Assembly: GCA_040507005.1 (NCBI GenBank)
Contig: JBEVVS010000005.1
Span: forward strand, 58,789 to 122,788
Direction: 5' to 3'
DNA: 64,000 nt
Source: Thiodiazotropha sp040507005
GTDB lineage: Bacteria > Pseudomonadota > Gammaproteobacteria > Chromatiales > Chromatiaceae
Position 1 is the stretch's first letter. The number at the start of each line of letters is the position of its first letter. A program made the translations under genes and the position numbers. Below are positions 35,505 through 44,962 of this stretch, piece after piece. The notes under the pieces were generated by a model, which did no database searches, was not told where the DNA came from, and saw only the letters and a program-made list of their open reading frames with translations.

Positions 35505-37978
35505 CCCAATTCAATCCTGATCTGGAAAAGGTGCTGTTAATACCCCCCACGGTGGGCGAGCCGATTATAGAACGGCTGTTTTTCAATCATCGACCTGTGC
35601 TGTTGTTTCTCATGCTTGTGATGACTCTCTTCTTAGGTTATCAAGCCAGTCAGGTGCGTCCAGATACCAGTTTCGAGAAGATGATTCCGACCTTTCATCC
35701 ATATATATCCAACTATCTTGATCACAAAAAAGACCTCAAGGGCTTAGGTAATGCGATCCGTATATCCGTAGAAGCCACCGAGGGGAACATTTTTTCAGCT
35801 GAGTTCCAAGATATCCTAAGACAGGTCCACGATGAAGTATTTTATATTCCAGGAATTGATAGGGCAGCTCTAAAGTCAATCTGGTCTCCGGCCGTCCGAT
35901 GGGTTGAAGTCACGGAAGAGGGATTCACGGGTGGGCCGGTTATTGCTGATACCTACGATGGTTCTGACACCGAACTACATAAACTCAAGATCAACATTCT
36001 TAAATCCGGCCAGGTTGGTATTCTGGTCGCCAATAACTTCCGATCTGCAGTTATCTACGCACCTCTACTGGATATAAACCCAGAGACTAACGAGTCAATT
36101 GACTACCAAATATTCTCCGCACGATTGGAGACTCTTGTTCGAGACAAATACGAAACTGCGACGGTAAAAATTCATATCACTGGTTTTGCCAAAGTGGTAG
36201 GTGACCTGATTGATGGGCTAGGTGAGGTGGTGGTTTTCTTCGCCATGGCGCTAGTCATTACTTTTATACTTCTCTACGTCTATTCGCGCTGTTTACGAAG
36301 TGCGTTGATTCCTCTGCTATGTTCGCTGATTGCAGTGGTGTGGCAGTTGGGGCTGCTCAATGCTTTGGGCTACGGTTTGGATCCATACTCAATGCTGGTG
36401 CCATTTTTAGTATTCGCCATCGGGGTGAGTCATGGGGTTCAAATTATTAATAGCATTGCCCACGAAAGTACTGGTGGTGAAGGCAAGGAACTGGCTGCAC
36501 GTCGTGCATTCAGGGCCTTGCATATTCCAGGTATTGTCGCCCTGGTCTCTGACGGGGTAGGCTTTGCCACCTTAATGGTGATTAAGATTGAGGTTATCCA
36601 AGATTTGGCGATTGCGGCATCAATGGGTGTGGCCGTTCTGATTCTTACTAATTTGGTATTACTCCCAGTGCTCATGTCCTACGTAGGCGTCAAACAACGA
36701 TCGGGGTATCAACAGCAGCATCGCTATGAGGGGGCTGATAAATACAAAATCTGGCGTTTGCTGTCGAACTTTACCCAGAAACCTCAAGCGCTGGTGCTGA
36801 TAACACTTGCTATAGGGCTCGCAGCCTTGGGTCTGCAACAAAGTAAAAACCTGAAAATCGGCGACTTGGATGCAGGAGCTCCGGAACTACACCCCGACTC
36901 CAGATACAATAAAGATAATGCATTTATCACTGAAAATTATACTACTAGTACAGATATATTAGTGGTGATGGTCCAGACGGGAAAAGACCAGTGTTCAAAC
37001 TACAAGGTGCTGGATGCAATTGACAAACTGCAATGGAAGTTACAACAACTTCCTGGTGTTCAGTCGGCTCAGTCGTTGGTTGATGAGACCAAACAAATCA
37101 TTGCTGGCTATAACGAGGGTAACATTAAGTGGTATAGCCTAAATCGCAATCAAGCAGTTCTCAATCAGGTTTCGGTATACGCCACTCCAGGTAGTTTCAA
37201 TGCCGACTGTAGTTTAACCCCGGTGTTAGTCTACCTCAATGACCATAAGGCTGAGACGCTACAATCTGTCGTAGTAGAAGTCGAGAACTTTATCGATGAA
37301 TATAAAAACATGCAGGGAGTTACATTTAAATTAGCTGCGGGAAACGCAGGTATCGAAGCAGCTACTAATATTGTCATAGAGACTTCTCAGTACCAAATGC
37401 TAATCTGGGTTTACGGCGTAGTAAGTATATTATGCCTACTCACGTTTCGATCAATCCGTACAATGCTCTGCATCCTACTGCCATTGGCAGTGACTTCACT
37501 GTTGTGTCAAGCATTGATGGCCAAGCTTGGAATAGGGGTCAAGGTGGCAACTTTACCTGTGATTGCACTAGGAGTAGGTATTGGAGTTGATTATGGTATC
37601 TATATCTATTCCAAACTATTGACCTATCTCAATACCGGACAAAATCTAAGACAAGCCTACTTCAATACCCTCAAGACTACAGGAAAAGCAGTCGCCTTCA
37701 CTGGACTAACCTTGGGAATAGGCGTCGGTACATGGGTGTTGTCTCCGATCAAGTTTCAAGCTGATATGGGCATCCTGCTCACCTTTATGTTCATCTGGAA
37801 CATGTTGGGTGCATTAGTGCTATTACCGGCTTTGGCCAGCGTGCTTACCAAACGTGTAACACCAGGCAGGGCAGAGGGCAAGCATGATGTAAATCAAAAC
37901 AATATGGCGGCAGCCGCAAATAAGACTGCTGATACACAAAAATTAGATCGAGTAGAGGCCCACCATAATGCCGTTTAA
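35501..37978 (+). CDS. MMPL/RND-family transporter
   Basis: An 825-residue inner-membrane protein with two repeated halves, each with a periplasmic loop and a bundle of helices. Helix-rich blocks are near residues 25-50, 240-400 and 415-440, and again from about 630 to 790. Conserved features include IGVSHGVQIINS in the first half and GVGIGVDYGIYIYSKL in the second. Such proteins move hydrophobic molecules or lipids across the envelope. Its ATG overlaps the Ycf48-like stop and its end overlaps the universal stress protein by 11 bases, so the three are co-translated. Confidence 0.9.
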   Translation: MTQFNPDLEKVLLIPPTVGEPIIERLFFNHRPVLLFLMLVMTLFLGYQASQVRPDTSFEKMIPTFHPYISNYLDHKKDLKGLGNAIRISVEATEGNIFSAEFQDILRQVHDEVFYIPGIDRAALKSIWSPAVRWVEVTEEGFTGGPVIADTYDGSDTELHKLKINILKSGQVGILVANNFRSAVIYAPLLDINPETNESIDYQIFSARLETLVRDKYETATVKIHITGFAKVVGDLIDGLGEVVVFFAMALVITFILLYVYSRCLRSALIPLLCSLIAVVWQLGLLNALGYGLDPYSMLVPFLVFAIGVSHGVQIINSIAHESTGGEGKELAARRAFRALHIPGIVALVSDGVGFATLMVIKIEVIQDLAIAASMGVAVLILTNLVLLPVLMSYVGVKQRSGYQQQHRYEGADKYKIWRLLSNFTQKPQALVLITLAIGLAALGLQQSKNLKIGDLDAGAPELHPDSRYNKDNAFITENYTTSTDILVVMVQTGKDQCSNYKVLDAIDKLQWKLQQLPGVQSAQSLVDETKQIIAGYNEGNIKWYSLNRNQAVLNQVSVYATPGSFNADCSLTPVLVYLNDHKAETLQSVVVEVENFIDEYKNMQGVTFKLAAGNAGIEAATNIVIETSQYQMLIWVYGVVSILCLLTFRSIRTMLCILLPLAVTSLLCQALMAKLGIGVKVATLPVIALGVGIGVDYGIYIYSKLLTYLNTGQNLRQAYFNTLKTTGKAVAFTGLTLGIGVGTWVLSPIKFQADMGILLTFMFIWNMLGALVLLPALASVLTKRVTPGRAEGKHDVNQNNMAAAANKTADTQKLDRVEAHHNAV

Positions 37979-38792
37979 CGACCATATATTGGTAGTAATC
38001 AATCCACAGAAAAATGAGCAGGTAGCACTAAACAAGGCAATCAGAATTAGCGAAAGCCTGGGCACTAGCATCACTGCTTTAGTTCGCAAAAAACATGCAA
38101 TACCGAAGCTGCTCGCCACACTGGATCAGAAACTATGTGTCGCAGCGAAAAAGGGAATCACAGTTGCAGTAGATATTAGCAAAGAAACAGATTGGTTTCG
38201 TGCGCTAATGTGTAATCTAAAGGCGAATGCATACGGGCTAGTGATCAAGGAACCGCATACGCCGACGCTTACCGATCATGTTTATCTGCCTTCTGACTGG
38301 AAATTATTGCGCAACAGCAGTCAGCCTGTATTGCTAGTGCGCGCAGATAATAGTTGGGATAAGCAACCTGTATTGCTTTGTGTCAATGCCGACTCAGCCG
38401 ATGCCGAACATCAAATGCTGAATGAACGGATCATGAAAGAGGGTAAATTTATCGCTGGGGCAGCAGATACACCTCTACATCTGATCAGCGCGTTCCCATC
38501 ACAAATGCAGGATGGTGATAGAATTTTGCAGGTGCCAGCACTACTGGAAACCCAGTACCGATCTGGTTGTCACAGGCTTCTGGGAGAAATGGCACTACCG
38601 GACAGCCAGATCCATGTTGATCAGGGACCACCAGAACTCCTGATTCCAAAAGTAGCTGAAGAACTTGGTGCCAAATTGGTGGTAATGGGTACGGTGGCGC
38701 GATCGGGACTGCAGGGGATCTTGTTGGGCAATACCGCAGAGCAGGTCCTGAATCGGCTACGTACCGACGTTTTAGTACTACCACAAATTTAG
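37968..38792 (+). CDS. two-domain universal stress protein
   Basis: A 274-residue UspE-like protein with tandem Usp domains. The first (about 1-130) starts DHILVVINPQKNEQVALNKAIRISESL; the second (about 135-274) ends MGTVARSGLQGILLGNTAEQVLNRLRTDVLVLP, matching the nucleotide-binding signature better. It overlaps the MMPL gene by 11 bases. Usp genes are not a standard partner of MMPL transporters; here it may sense or protect against stress caused by the hydrophobic substrate (inference). Confidence 0.88.
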   Translation: MPFNDHILVVINPQKNEQVALNKAIRISESLGTSITALVRKKHAIPKLLATLDQKLCVAAKKGITVAVDISKETDWFRALMCNLKANAYGLVIKEPHTPTLTDHVYLPSDWKLLRNSSQPVLLVRADNSWDKQPVLLCVNADSADAEHQMLNERIMKEGKFIAGAADTPLHLISAFPSQMQDGDRILQVPALLETQYRSGCHRLLGEMALPDSQIHVDQGPPELLIPKVAEELGAKLVVMGTVARSGLQGILLGNTAEQVLNRLRTDVLVLPQI

Positions 38793-39034
38793 TAGGGTAA
38801 CCAGGTTTTCTAAATCTGAATTGGTTTACCAAAAATCGGCTGCAAGCAAGTTTCTCAGATCCATTTTTACTTCGATCCACGGTTGGGGAAGGACCTTAAA
38901 ATAAGTTATTGTTGTTGAATAGGCGTGATAACTTAAAATATATACGACTATCACAGAGACTAAATAGAGTAGTGCAGTACCAATGCAAAATGTGTGGGTT
39001 GAATGAAGCGCCCCTAGGATGTTGATTGACTGTT

Positions 39035-40066
39035 TTAAGCGTCTTCCGGGGATTCCCTAAACTGGGTCGGCGTTTTCCCACTCCATACCTTGAAGGCCTT
39101 ACTGAAGTTTGATGCGTCGCGGTAGCCTAGCTTGTCTGCAATCATTTCTATGGAAACTGAGCTATTATTCAATAGATCTCGGGCAACTGAGTACCGCACC
39201 TCAGCCACGATTTCAGAAAATGATGTGCCCAAATTCTTCAGGCGCCGGTTCAATGTTCTTGATGAGACATTGAAGCGGCGTGCAACCTTTTCGTTCGATA
39301 TCTTCCCCCCCTCATTCTCTAGAATCATCTGCCGAATAGGTAGGGTGATAGCGTATTTATCATCATAAATTAGTTGAATCTGATTTTCCAATATTTGCTC
39401 AGCCTGCTTTACCGCATGAGGGTTAAATGTTGGCAGTGGCCGAAGAGCGAATTCCAAAGGTATGTAACAGCAGTTTGAGTCAGTTTCAAATTGGATTGTT
39501 GTGCAGGATAAATAAGCCCGATAGTAGGAAGATGCCGCCTGCGCGGGATGTCTGAATTTGAAAGCCATTTGCTGACGTATCATAGGGTCAAGCATATTGA
39601 CAATACTGGCGATCACGGAAAAGGCAGTCTCCACCATAAACGGCTCTGTACTGCCCCAAGGGAGCCGCTCAACAATTTCTACGCGCAGTCTCTCATCCTG
39701 CTGCTCGATTACAAAGGAAACGCCCGGGTTAATCACTTCTGTGGTGCGTTCACAAAATAGCAGCGCATCATGAAAGTTACTCGCTGCCATCATCCCCATA
39801 TTGATCACGCCGGAGCCTGAAAAGTTCAGGCGGTGCCCGAATTCTAATCCCAAAGCCGGGTTATCGGTAAGTGATAAGCCATTTTTAATCAGCTGTCGGT
39901 ACTGACGATAGGTTATTTGATTATCTGCATTTTTTAGCAGCTCTGGATTGATTAAGGTCGAGGCCAGTACCTGGGATAGAGAGAAACCCTTTTCCGACAA
40001 AAGGTTTACAAATGCAATTGGGTGAATCGTGTAGAGTCGCTTCTGCAAAAAGCTCTCAGTATCCAA
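39035..40066 (-). CDS. AraC-family transcriptional regulator (module B)
   Basis: A 343-residue paralogue of the regulator at 1639-2670, the same length, with the same effector domain and the C-terminal HTH ending GYRDASNFSKAFKVWSGKTPTQFRESP. It probably regulates the ligase and VOC genes transcribed on the same strand from 43144 leftward, or the MMPL operon that converges on it. The two regulators differ mostly in the effector domain, which fits related but different inducers. Confidence 0.88.
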   Translation of the reverse strand: MDTESFLQKRLYTIHPIAFVNLLSEKGFSLSQVLASTLINPELLKNADNQITYRQYRQLIKNGLSLTDNPALGLEFGHRLNFSGSGVINMGMMAASNFHDALLFCERTTEVINPGVSFVIEQQDERLRVEIVERLPWGSTEPFMVETAFSVIASIVNMLDPMIRQQMAFKFRHPAQAASSYYRAYLSCTTIQFETDSNCCYIPLEFALRPLPTFNPHAVKQAEQILENQIQLIYDDKYAITLPIRQMILENEGGKISNEKVARRFNVSSRTLNRRLKNLGTSFSEIVAEVRYSVARDLLNNSSVSIEMIADKLGYRDASNFSKAFKVWSGKTPTQFRESPEDA

Positions 40067-40510
40067 GGGTTAAGCCTCTTATGTTTTTTCTACAACCCGC
40101 TAGGTGCGGTCACACTTCCAATAATATGCTTGCCTGGCAATTGTCATCGTTCATGATCAGTATTATAGCCATTGATATATCAATAATGTGGGTCTTTTTG
40201 GTCCTGCGGATAAATATTAGATCTCAGCTGTTCCATGTAACCTGTTGAAATATATGGTGTCTAATGGTTTTTATTAAAGCATAGGAACAAGGAGATTGGA
40301 ATCCAGATGATTATTCTGGACCCCAGGCTGTCACTGCAGCCAGGACTCACCCAGAATTGCTCTGGGTACAGTGATGGAAGAGTAGGGCAGAATAAATCAG
40401 CCGCCCAACTACAAATCATAGATCCAGCGCTTACTGAAAGTATGTACGTAATTTAGTGAGATGATTATTGGGCTGCACAGCCTGCTACAGAAAACACATG
40501 GATATAACAT
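40067..40510. other. intergenic region, 444 bp
   Basis: Lies between the 3' end of the ligase gene and the start of the AraC gene, both on the minus strand. It should hold the AraC promoter. A nested hairpin is present: CCCAGA/TCTGGG inside TCACTG/CAGTGA (about 40328-40374), possibly ending the ligase transcript. No gene is seen. Confidence 0.45.
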
Positions 40511-42106
40511 TCAACATCTGAGATTAGTTTTATCCCCGTAAGCTTTTCTTAGTTCACGCTTGAGGATCTTACCACTGGCGTTCTTCGGCAATGATTCTGC
40601 AAAGAATATATTCTGTGGGCGTTTATAACTAGCGAGATTCTCTCGACAGTAGCTATCGATCTCTTCCAAGTCTACGGTTTCTCCTTCACGAACCACAACA
40701 ACCGCCGAGACCGCCTCAATCCATTTGTCATGAGGCAACCCAAACACAGCTACCTCTGCTACCTTTGGGTGTTTAAAAATTATTTCTTCAACTTCGCGAC
40801 TGGCAACATTTTCACCACCAGATTTGATCATGTCTTTTTTGCGATCAACGATAAAAATGTAACCTTCATAATCCATATACGCGAGATCACCGCTATGGAA
40901 CCAGCCATTGCGGAAGGATTCAGCAGTTTTTTCTTCGTTGTTAAGGTAGCCCAGTGTGGACTGAGGACTTTGATGGACAATTTCACCAACAGTACCGTGA
41001 GGGACTTCATTATCTTCGTCATCCACAATACGGGTGTTTACATTCAGTCCTGGTTTTCCTGCCGAGCCAAGTTTGGTTAACTGCTCTTCTGGCTGGAGTA
41101 TAGTTGCTACTGGCGCCAGCTCTGTCTGGCCGTAAAAGTTCCAGAGTTTCATATTGGGCAGACGCTTTGACAGTTCTTCAATAATTGCAGTTGGCATAAT
41201 TGATGCGCCGTAGTATCCCTTGTTCAACGAACTTAGATCGTGTTTGTCGAAATCCGGGTGTCGTAGTAGTGCGATCCATACCGTAGGAGGACAGAAAAGT
41301 TTGGTCACTTTTTCATTTTCTATCTGTTCAAGCATAGCGCCAAGATCAACACCAGGCATCAAAATGCTTTTTGCGCCGAGATATAGGTCGACAGTAAGGA
41401 AACAGTCTAGTTGAGCACAATGATAGAGCGGCAAACAGTGCAGCTCGATATCCGATTGTTCCATATTGCCATCAACAATACAGGTGACATACTGTGCGAT
41501 CAATGCACGCGTAGACAACAGAGCACCTTTTGGACGTGATTCAGTACCGCTGGTATACATAATCTGAACCGGGTCGTCTTCGACACTATCACAAACGACA
41601 GGTGTGTCGTCAGGATAATTTATCCATTCATCCGAATTGATCCAGTCATCGTCTACTTCGCACCCAGAAGCTTCGATATAAGCCTTCACCTTTGGTGGTT
41701 TATCCATTAGAGTCAAAGCTTCACTTGCCACCGGGCAAAGGGTATCTTCGGCTATTATTACAGTAGCGCCGGAATCTTCCAGAATATATGCGACATCGCT
41801 TGCAATAAGCATAAAGTTTACCGGTGTAAATATTGCACCGGCTCGGATAGCAGCAAAACGAAAAATCACAAATGATCGGTGGTTATGTGAAAGGCAGGCG
41901 ACCCGTTCGCCTGGTCTGACGCCAGCAGCCTTTAATGCATTTGCGGCGCGGTCGATACAATTATTTAACTGCTTATAATTATCTGAATTGTCATTGAAAA
42001 CCAGTGCTGTTCTATTGGGGTGTTTGAGTGCTTGCAGCTTAACGAGATCGCTGATGGTCCGGTTTCTAGCTGATGCAATCAGAGATGTTGTTGAGGTTGT
42101 ATACAT
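40511..42106 (-). CDS. AMP-binding acyl-/aryl-CoA ligase (module B)
   Basis: A 531-residue adenylate-forming ligase. The P-loop reads YTSGTESRPKGALL near 183-196, a variant common among long-chain and aromatic acid ligases; YGQTELAP is near 324, GDLAYMDYEGYIFIVDRKKDMIKSGGENV near 415, and the catalytic lysine in KNASGKILKREL near the end. It is transcribed with the VOC gene upstream (276-bp gap) or from its own promoter; an 8-bp inverted repeat lies about 180 bp before the start. Confidence 0.92.
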   Translation of the reverse strand: MYTTSTTSLIASARNRTISDLVKLQALKHPNRTALVFNDNSDNYKQLNNCIDRAANALKAAGVRPGERVACLSHNHRSFVIFRFAAIRAGAIFTPVNFMLIASDVAYILEDSGATVIIAEDTLCPVASEALTLMDKPPKVKAYIEASGCEVDDDWINSDEWINYPDDTPVVCDSVEDDPVQIMYTSGTESRPKGALLSTRALIAQYVTCIVDGNMEQSDIELHCLPLYHCAQLDCFLTVDLYLGAKSILMPGVDLGAMLEQIENEKVTKLFCPPTVWIALLRHPDFDKHDLSSLNKGYYGASIMPTAIIEELSKRLPNMKLWNFYGQTELAPVATILQPEEQLTKLGSAGKPGLNVNTRIVDDEDNEVPHGTVGEIVHQSPQSTLGYLNNEEKTAESFRNGWFHSGDLAYMDYEGYIFIVDRKKDMIKSGGENVASREVEEIIFKHPKVAEVAVFGLPHDKWIEAVSAVVVVREGETVDLEEIDSYCRENLASYKRPQNIFFAESLPKNASGKILKRELRKAYGDKTNLRC

Positions 42107-42284
42107 ATGCTCCTACCAAATATATTTTGCCGGATTAACATTAGTGGGTATGTTTGGGCGGCTCAGCTAATGATCATCATTCGCGAGACACGGCGCATAT
42201 CTGAGCAACTTTTCAATAAAAGATAGGCCTCTCTAGCAGGCAAATGGAGTACGGATTCTATCGCCATAACACACTATGCTAGCA

Positions 42285-42306
42285 ATAACAGAGTTTATTC
42301 TGTTAT
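42285..42306. promoter_or_regulatory. inverted repeat upstream of the module B ligase
   Basis: ATAACAGA and TCTGTTAT are separated by six bases in the 276-bp spacer between the VOC stop and the ligase start (both minus strand). It resembles the TetR half-site CATAACAT of module A only in part. A regulatory role is possible; an mRNA hairpin is the alternative. Confidence 0.35.
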
Positions 42307-42382
42307 ATATAGGAGATGATGGTGTCGAGGTGTTATCACGGTCGCTATCAGAACATAAACATAATTTAAAGGACAAGAGGCA

Positions 42383-43144
42383 TCAATTATCTGAGAGCGC
42401 TTTTTCTATCTGGTCCTTTAGCGATCCCTTTTGTATCTTATCAGGATCAGTAGCTTCGGTAGGCGGTACATTGTCCTTAAGTATATCCACCAGAATATCA
42501 TCCGGTGTCGTCATGAGCATCTCATAGGCTCCGGGCCAATGCATGCGGTATTCCTTGTTTCCCTCCTCAAGTGAAGGATTGGTTACGGGTTCAGAAGGCC
42601 GTGAAAACGGTTTGGGATTTTTTAATTCCTCCAATTCTTCCATACTGATACCTACATGTTCCACAGCTGTAGGATCTATCCACTTTCTTGGGTCTACGCC
42701 AGTCAAAAAGGCAACCTCAAGTGTCATGTTGTCAGGACCGGCAAAGTAAATAGATTGCATCATGCCATGGTCCATGGGGCCCATACAATGCAGCCCCTTA
42801 GAACGCACGCGATCCCGAATAGCCAGAAGATCATCCAGGTTGTTTACGTTAAATGCAACATGCTGCATGGTCCCTCCGGCACAAGTGTCGCCAGGGTTTC
42901 CGGAGTGAGTTATACCAAAAGTTACCTCTTTAGTAATTTTTGGATTACTAACGAAAGCCAACAGAGAATGCTCATTGAGGGAAATAAAACCATGAATCGT
43001 GTTTTCAACGCCATGCATCCAGTAGAGTGAAGCCAAAGGCATGCCTAACACCTGATTAAAGAACTGCAAAGTTTTCTTTATATCACTTGACGCCAGTGCG
43101 AGATGGTTTATGCCGTTAGGGCTCATAACAGGTGAATTTGACAT
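42383..43144 (-). CDS. VOC-family enzyme with long C-terminal tail (module B)
   Basis: A 253-residue paralogue of the protein at 2664-3368. Candidate metal ligands are conserved in GINHLA, MQHVAF and NMTLEV, and the tail beginning RKWIDPTAVEHVGI is retained and about 20 residues longer, ending in a charged LKDQIEKALSDN. Retention of ligands and tail in both copies suggests both are active. Reaction unknown; ring cleavage or an isomerase/lyase step on a ring-derived intermediate are the options within the fold. Confidence 0.8.
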   Translation of the reverse strand: MSNSPVMSPNGINHLALASSDIKKTLQFFNQVLGMPLASLYWMHGVENTIHGFISLNEHSLLAFVSNPKITKEVTFGITHSGNPGDTCAGGTMQHVAFNVNNLDDLLAIRDRVRSKGLHCMGPMDHGMMQSIYFAGPDNMTLEVAFLTGVDPRKWIDPTAVEHVGISMEELEELKNPKPFSRPSEPVTNPSLEEGNKEYRMHWPGAYEMLMTTPDDILVDILKDNVPPTEATDPDKIQKGSLKDQIEKALSDN

Positions 43145-43535
43145 GTCTCTACCTCAGCATTTATTTAAATGTGTAAATTCTGGTATAACTTCCGTATCAA
43201 TTTAGACTAGCAGTATTCCCCCAATTACCAGCAGTGATGGAATACCTGATTCCAGTGAAAACTAGACAAGTGGCAGTCTAATCAGACATTGCTGCACAAA
43301 AAGTATTTTCTCAACCTGGCGTCTGTTACGGAGCAAGCGGCTTGGACCGGCCATTAAAACATCATGGATGAACACTTAAATCGTATACACATGTAAAAGT
43401 AATCACATGGCAACCAAGGAAACTGTCTTTATTTCACCCAAAAATGTCAGCAGGAAACAGCGGATCGACTAGTGATGGTGATAGACTTAATATGCATAAT
43501 CGTAACGGTGAAAACAATTATCGAAGGTGCGTTGC
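43145..43535. other. divergent intergenic region, 391 bp
   Basis: Lies between the leftward VOC gene and the rightward SnoaL-like gene. It should hold both promoters, but no strong palindrome or consensus promoter was recognised. Confidence 0.4.
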
Positions 43536-43883
43536 ATGTCAGAACTCATCAAGAAAACAAGAATATATACCGAGGCCGTCAACCATATGGATCTTGAGAC
43601 CATCTCCAATCTCTTCGCGGATAAAATGATCTTTACTGATCCGTCTGTGACAAATTTGACACCTAAACCAGCAATTATGGATTTCTTTCGACTCACCTTT
43701 GAACAAACTCAGGGGTCGCTACAGTTCAAAATTATTGATATCTTCGAACAAACAAATATGACCATATTGGAATTTGAAATCAATATCGGTGAGAATACAT
43801 ATAATGGTGTTGATATATTTGAATGGGAAGACGGGTTGATCGTATCTCTTCGTGGCTATGTAAACGGATTAGGAAGTTCATAA
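43536..43883 (+). CDS. SnoaL/NTF2-like small protein, shortened paralogue
   Basis: A 115-residue protein matching the N-terminal part of the one at 9730-10152 (MSELIKKTRIYTEAVNHMDLETISNLFADKMIFTDPS against MSDLIEKTKAYAEACNRRDVDAIEGLFAEDIVFSDPT). ATG 43536 is chosen because it aligns with the paralogue and GAAGG lies nine bases upstream; GTG 43527 is an alternative. The hydrophobic C-terminal tail of the paralogue is missing. Unlike the paralogue it is not next to a monooxygenase: its probable partner is 4 kb away at 48048, with decayed genes between. Confidence 0.7.
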   Translation: MSELIKKTRIYTEAVNHMDLETISNLFADKMIFTDPSVTNLTPKPAIMDFFRLTFEQTQGSLQFKIIDIFEQTNMTILEFEINIGENTYNGVDIFEWEDGLIVSLRGYVNGLGSS

Positions 43884-43899
43884 ACATGAGATTATGACG

Positions 43900-44401
43900 A
43901 AGTGAACAATTACAGCCCTTTTTCTTGGTCATCGTCAGCGCCAAACCTTCTATCATATCCTCCTGACCACCATCAGTACCCTGACGCCCCAACTCTACCA
44001 GTATATCCCAGGCCGAGACGCCGTATTTTTTCTCAGCGCTCTGCAAACTACAGAAAAGAAGAGTAGACACCAGCATAACCCTAGGTCAGGGCATTTCGGT
44101 CCACTCGGATAGATTGGTCGAGTATTGGGACAACCCGGTCTTCTGCAACATCCATGATTTTGTAGAGGTCGATGCCATGATTTCATCGGGCAACATATGT
44201 CCGGCCGAATCGGGACAATAGATGCAGTTAGCACCGTAGCCTTCCATTAGTTTTGCCTGTTCAAGTAGCATTTCCGGTCTAGCTATGTGCGCCATCAGCA
44301 AGAATCCTACACTGACAAACCCCATTTTAGTGGCCATGTCGATATGCTGTTCGCCCACATCGGCCTCGTAACAGTAGGTGGCTACGCGGATGGTGGAAAC
44401 A
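43900..44401 (-). pseudogene. decayed 4-hydroxy-2-oxovalerate aldolase fragment (mhpE-like)
   Basis: In minus-strand frames, segments match MhpE in order: TIRVATYCYEADVGEQHIDMA and LMEGYGANCIYCPDSAGHM (near 44400-44190), then GIDLYKIMDVAED and RVDRNAL, a stop, GYAGVYSSFL, a stop, and in another frame KYGVSAWDILVELG and DGGQEDMIEGLAL (to about 43905). About 85 residues of the barrel centre, between PDEI and GIDLY, are missing, and at least two frameshifts and two stops occur. MhpE makes pyruvate and an aldehyde at the end of meta-cleavage pathways. The left part of its gene is replaced by dld sequence. Confidence 0.8.
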
Positions 44402-44899
44402 CCCAGATCAACACCCAAATGATTCACCAGCTTTAGTTTTCCCGCTGCTGTGATTTCAGCAAACAACGACAACTCAGTATAAGTCCGGTCCGCGGTTTAC
44501 AAGATTGCCACTGGAATTGTTACAGACACCACCCACTATAGTGGCGCCGGTAAAGGCAATAACTTACTCCTTACCAACTAACAGAATCAACTTATCGAGA
44601 AAGAGTGTACGGATGATTACTACACCCCGGTCGTAATCGTCACCATCGGGTGTAGAACCGCCGGTAAGACCCGTGTTAGCAACCTGAACAAGGATGATCT
44701 TATTGTGAATGACACAAACATTCAGCACTTGCCAAGACTCATATAGCGTATTGGGCACTGCAACGGTGCAAGCCACACCACCACCGACTCGAATTCCAAA
44801 ACAGTGACGTCGTGTAGAACGTTCAGCTGTTAGTAGACGATCGGTAGCCATCGCATTGCGCAGGTCACTAAGAAAATGTTTGTCCTCAGTATGATTCAT
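44402..44899 (-). pseudogene. decayed D-lactate dehydrogenase (Dld-like) 5' fragment
   Basis: The minus-strand frame from 44899 encodes the Dld N-terminus: FLSDLRNAMATDRLLT, IILVQVANTGLTGGSTPDGDDYDRGVVIIRTLFLDKL, ending at a TAA where the family has Gln. Reading on gives VIAFTG joined to ATIVGGVCNNSSGNLVNRGP (about 28 residues deleted), then a frameshift, then YTELSLFAEI and KLKLVNHLGVDLG. At that point (about 44401) the sequence switches directly to mhpE. Some 400 residues of Dld are lost. This is a relic, not a working quinone-dependent lactate dehydrogenase. Confidence 0.82.
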
Positions 44900-44962
44900 A
44901 TAGGAATAAAAAAAGCCACCGTAATAACAGAGGATGGAGGTATATTTACGGTGGCCCTGAAA

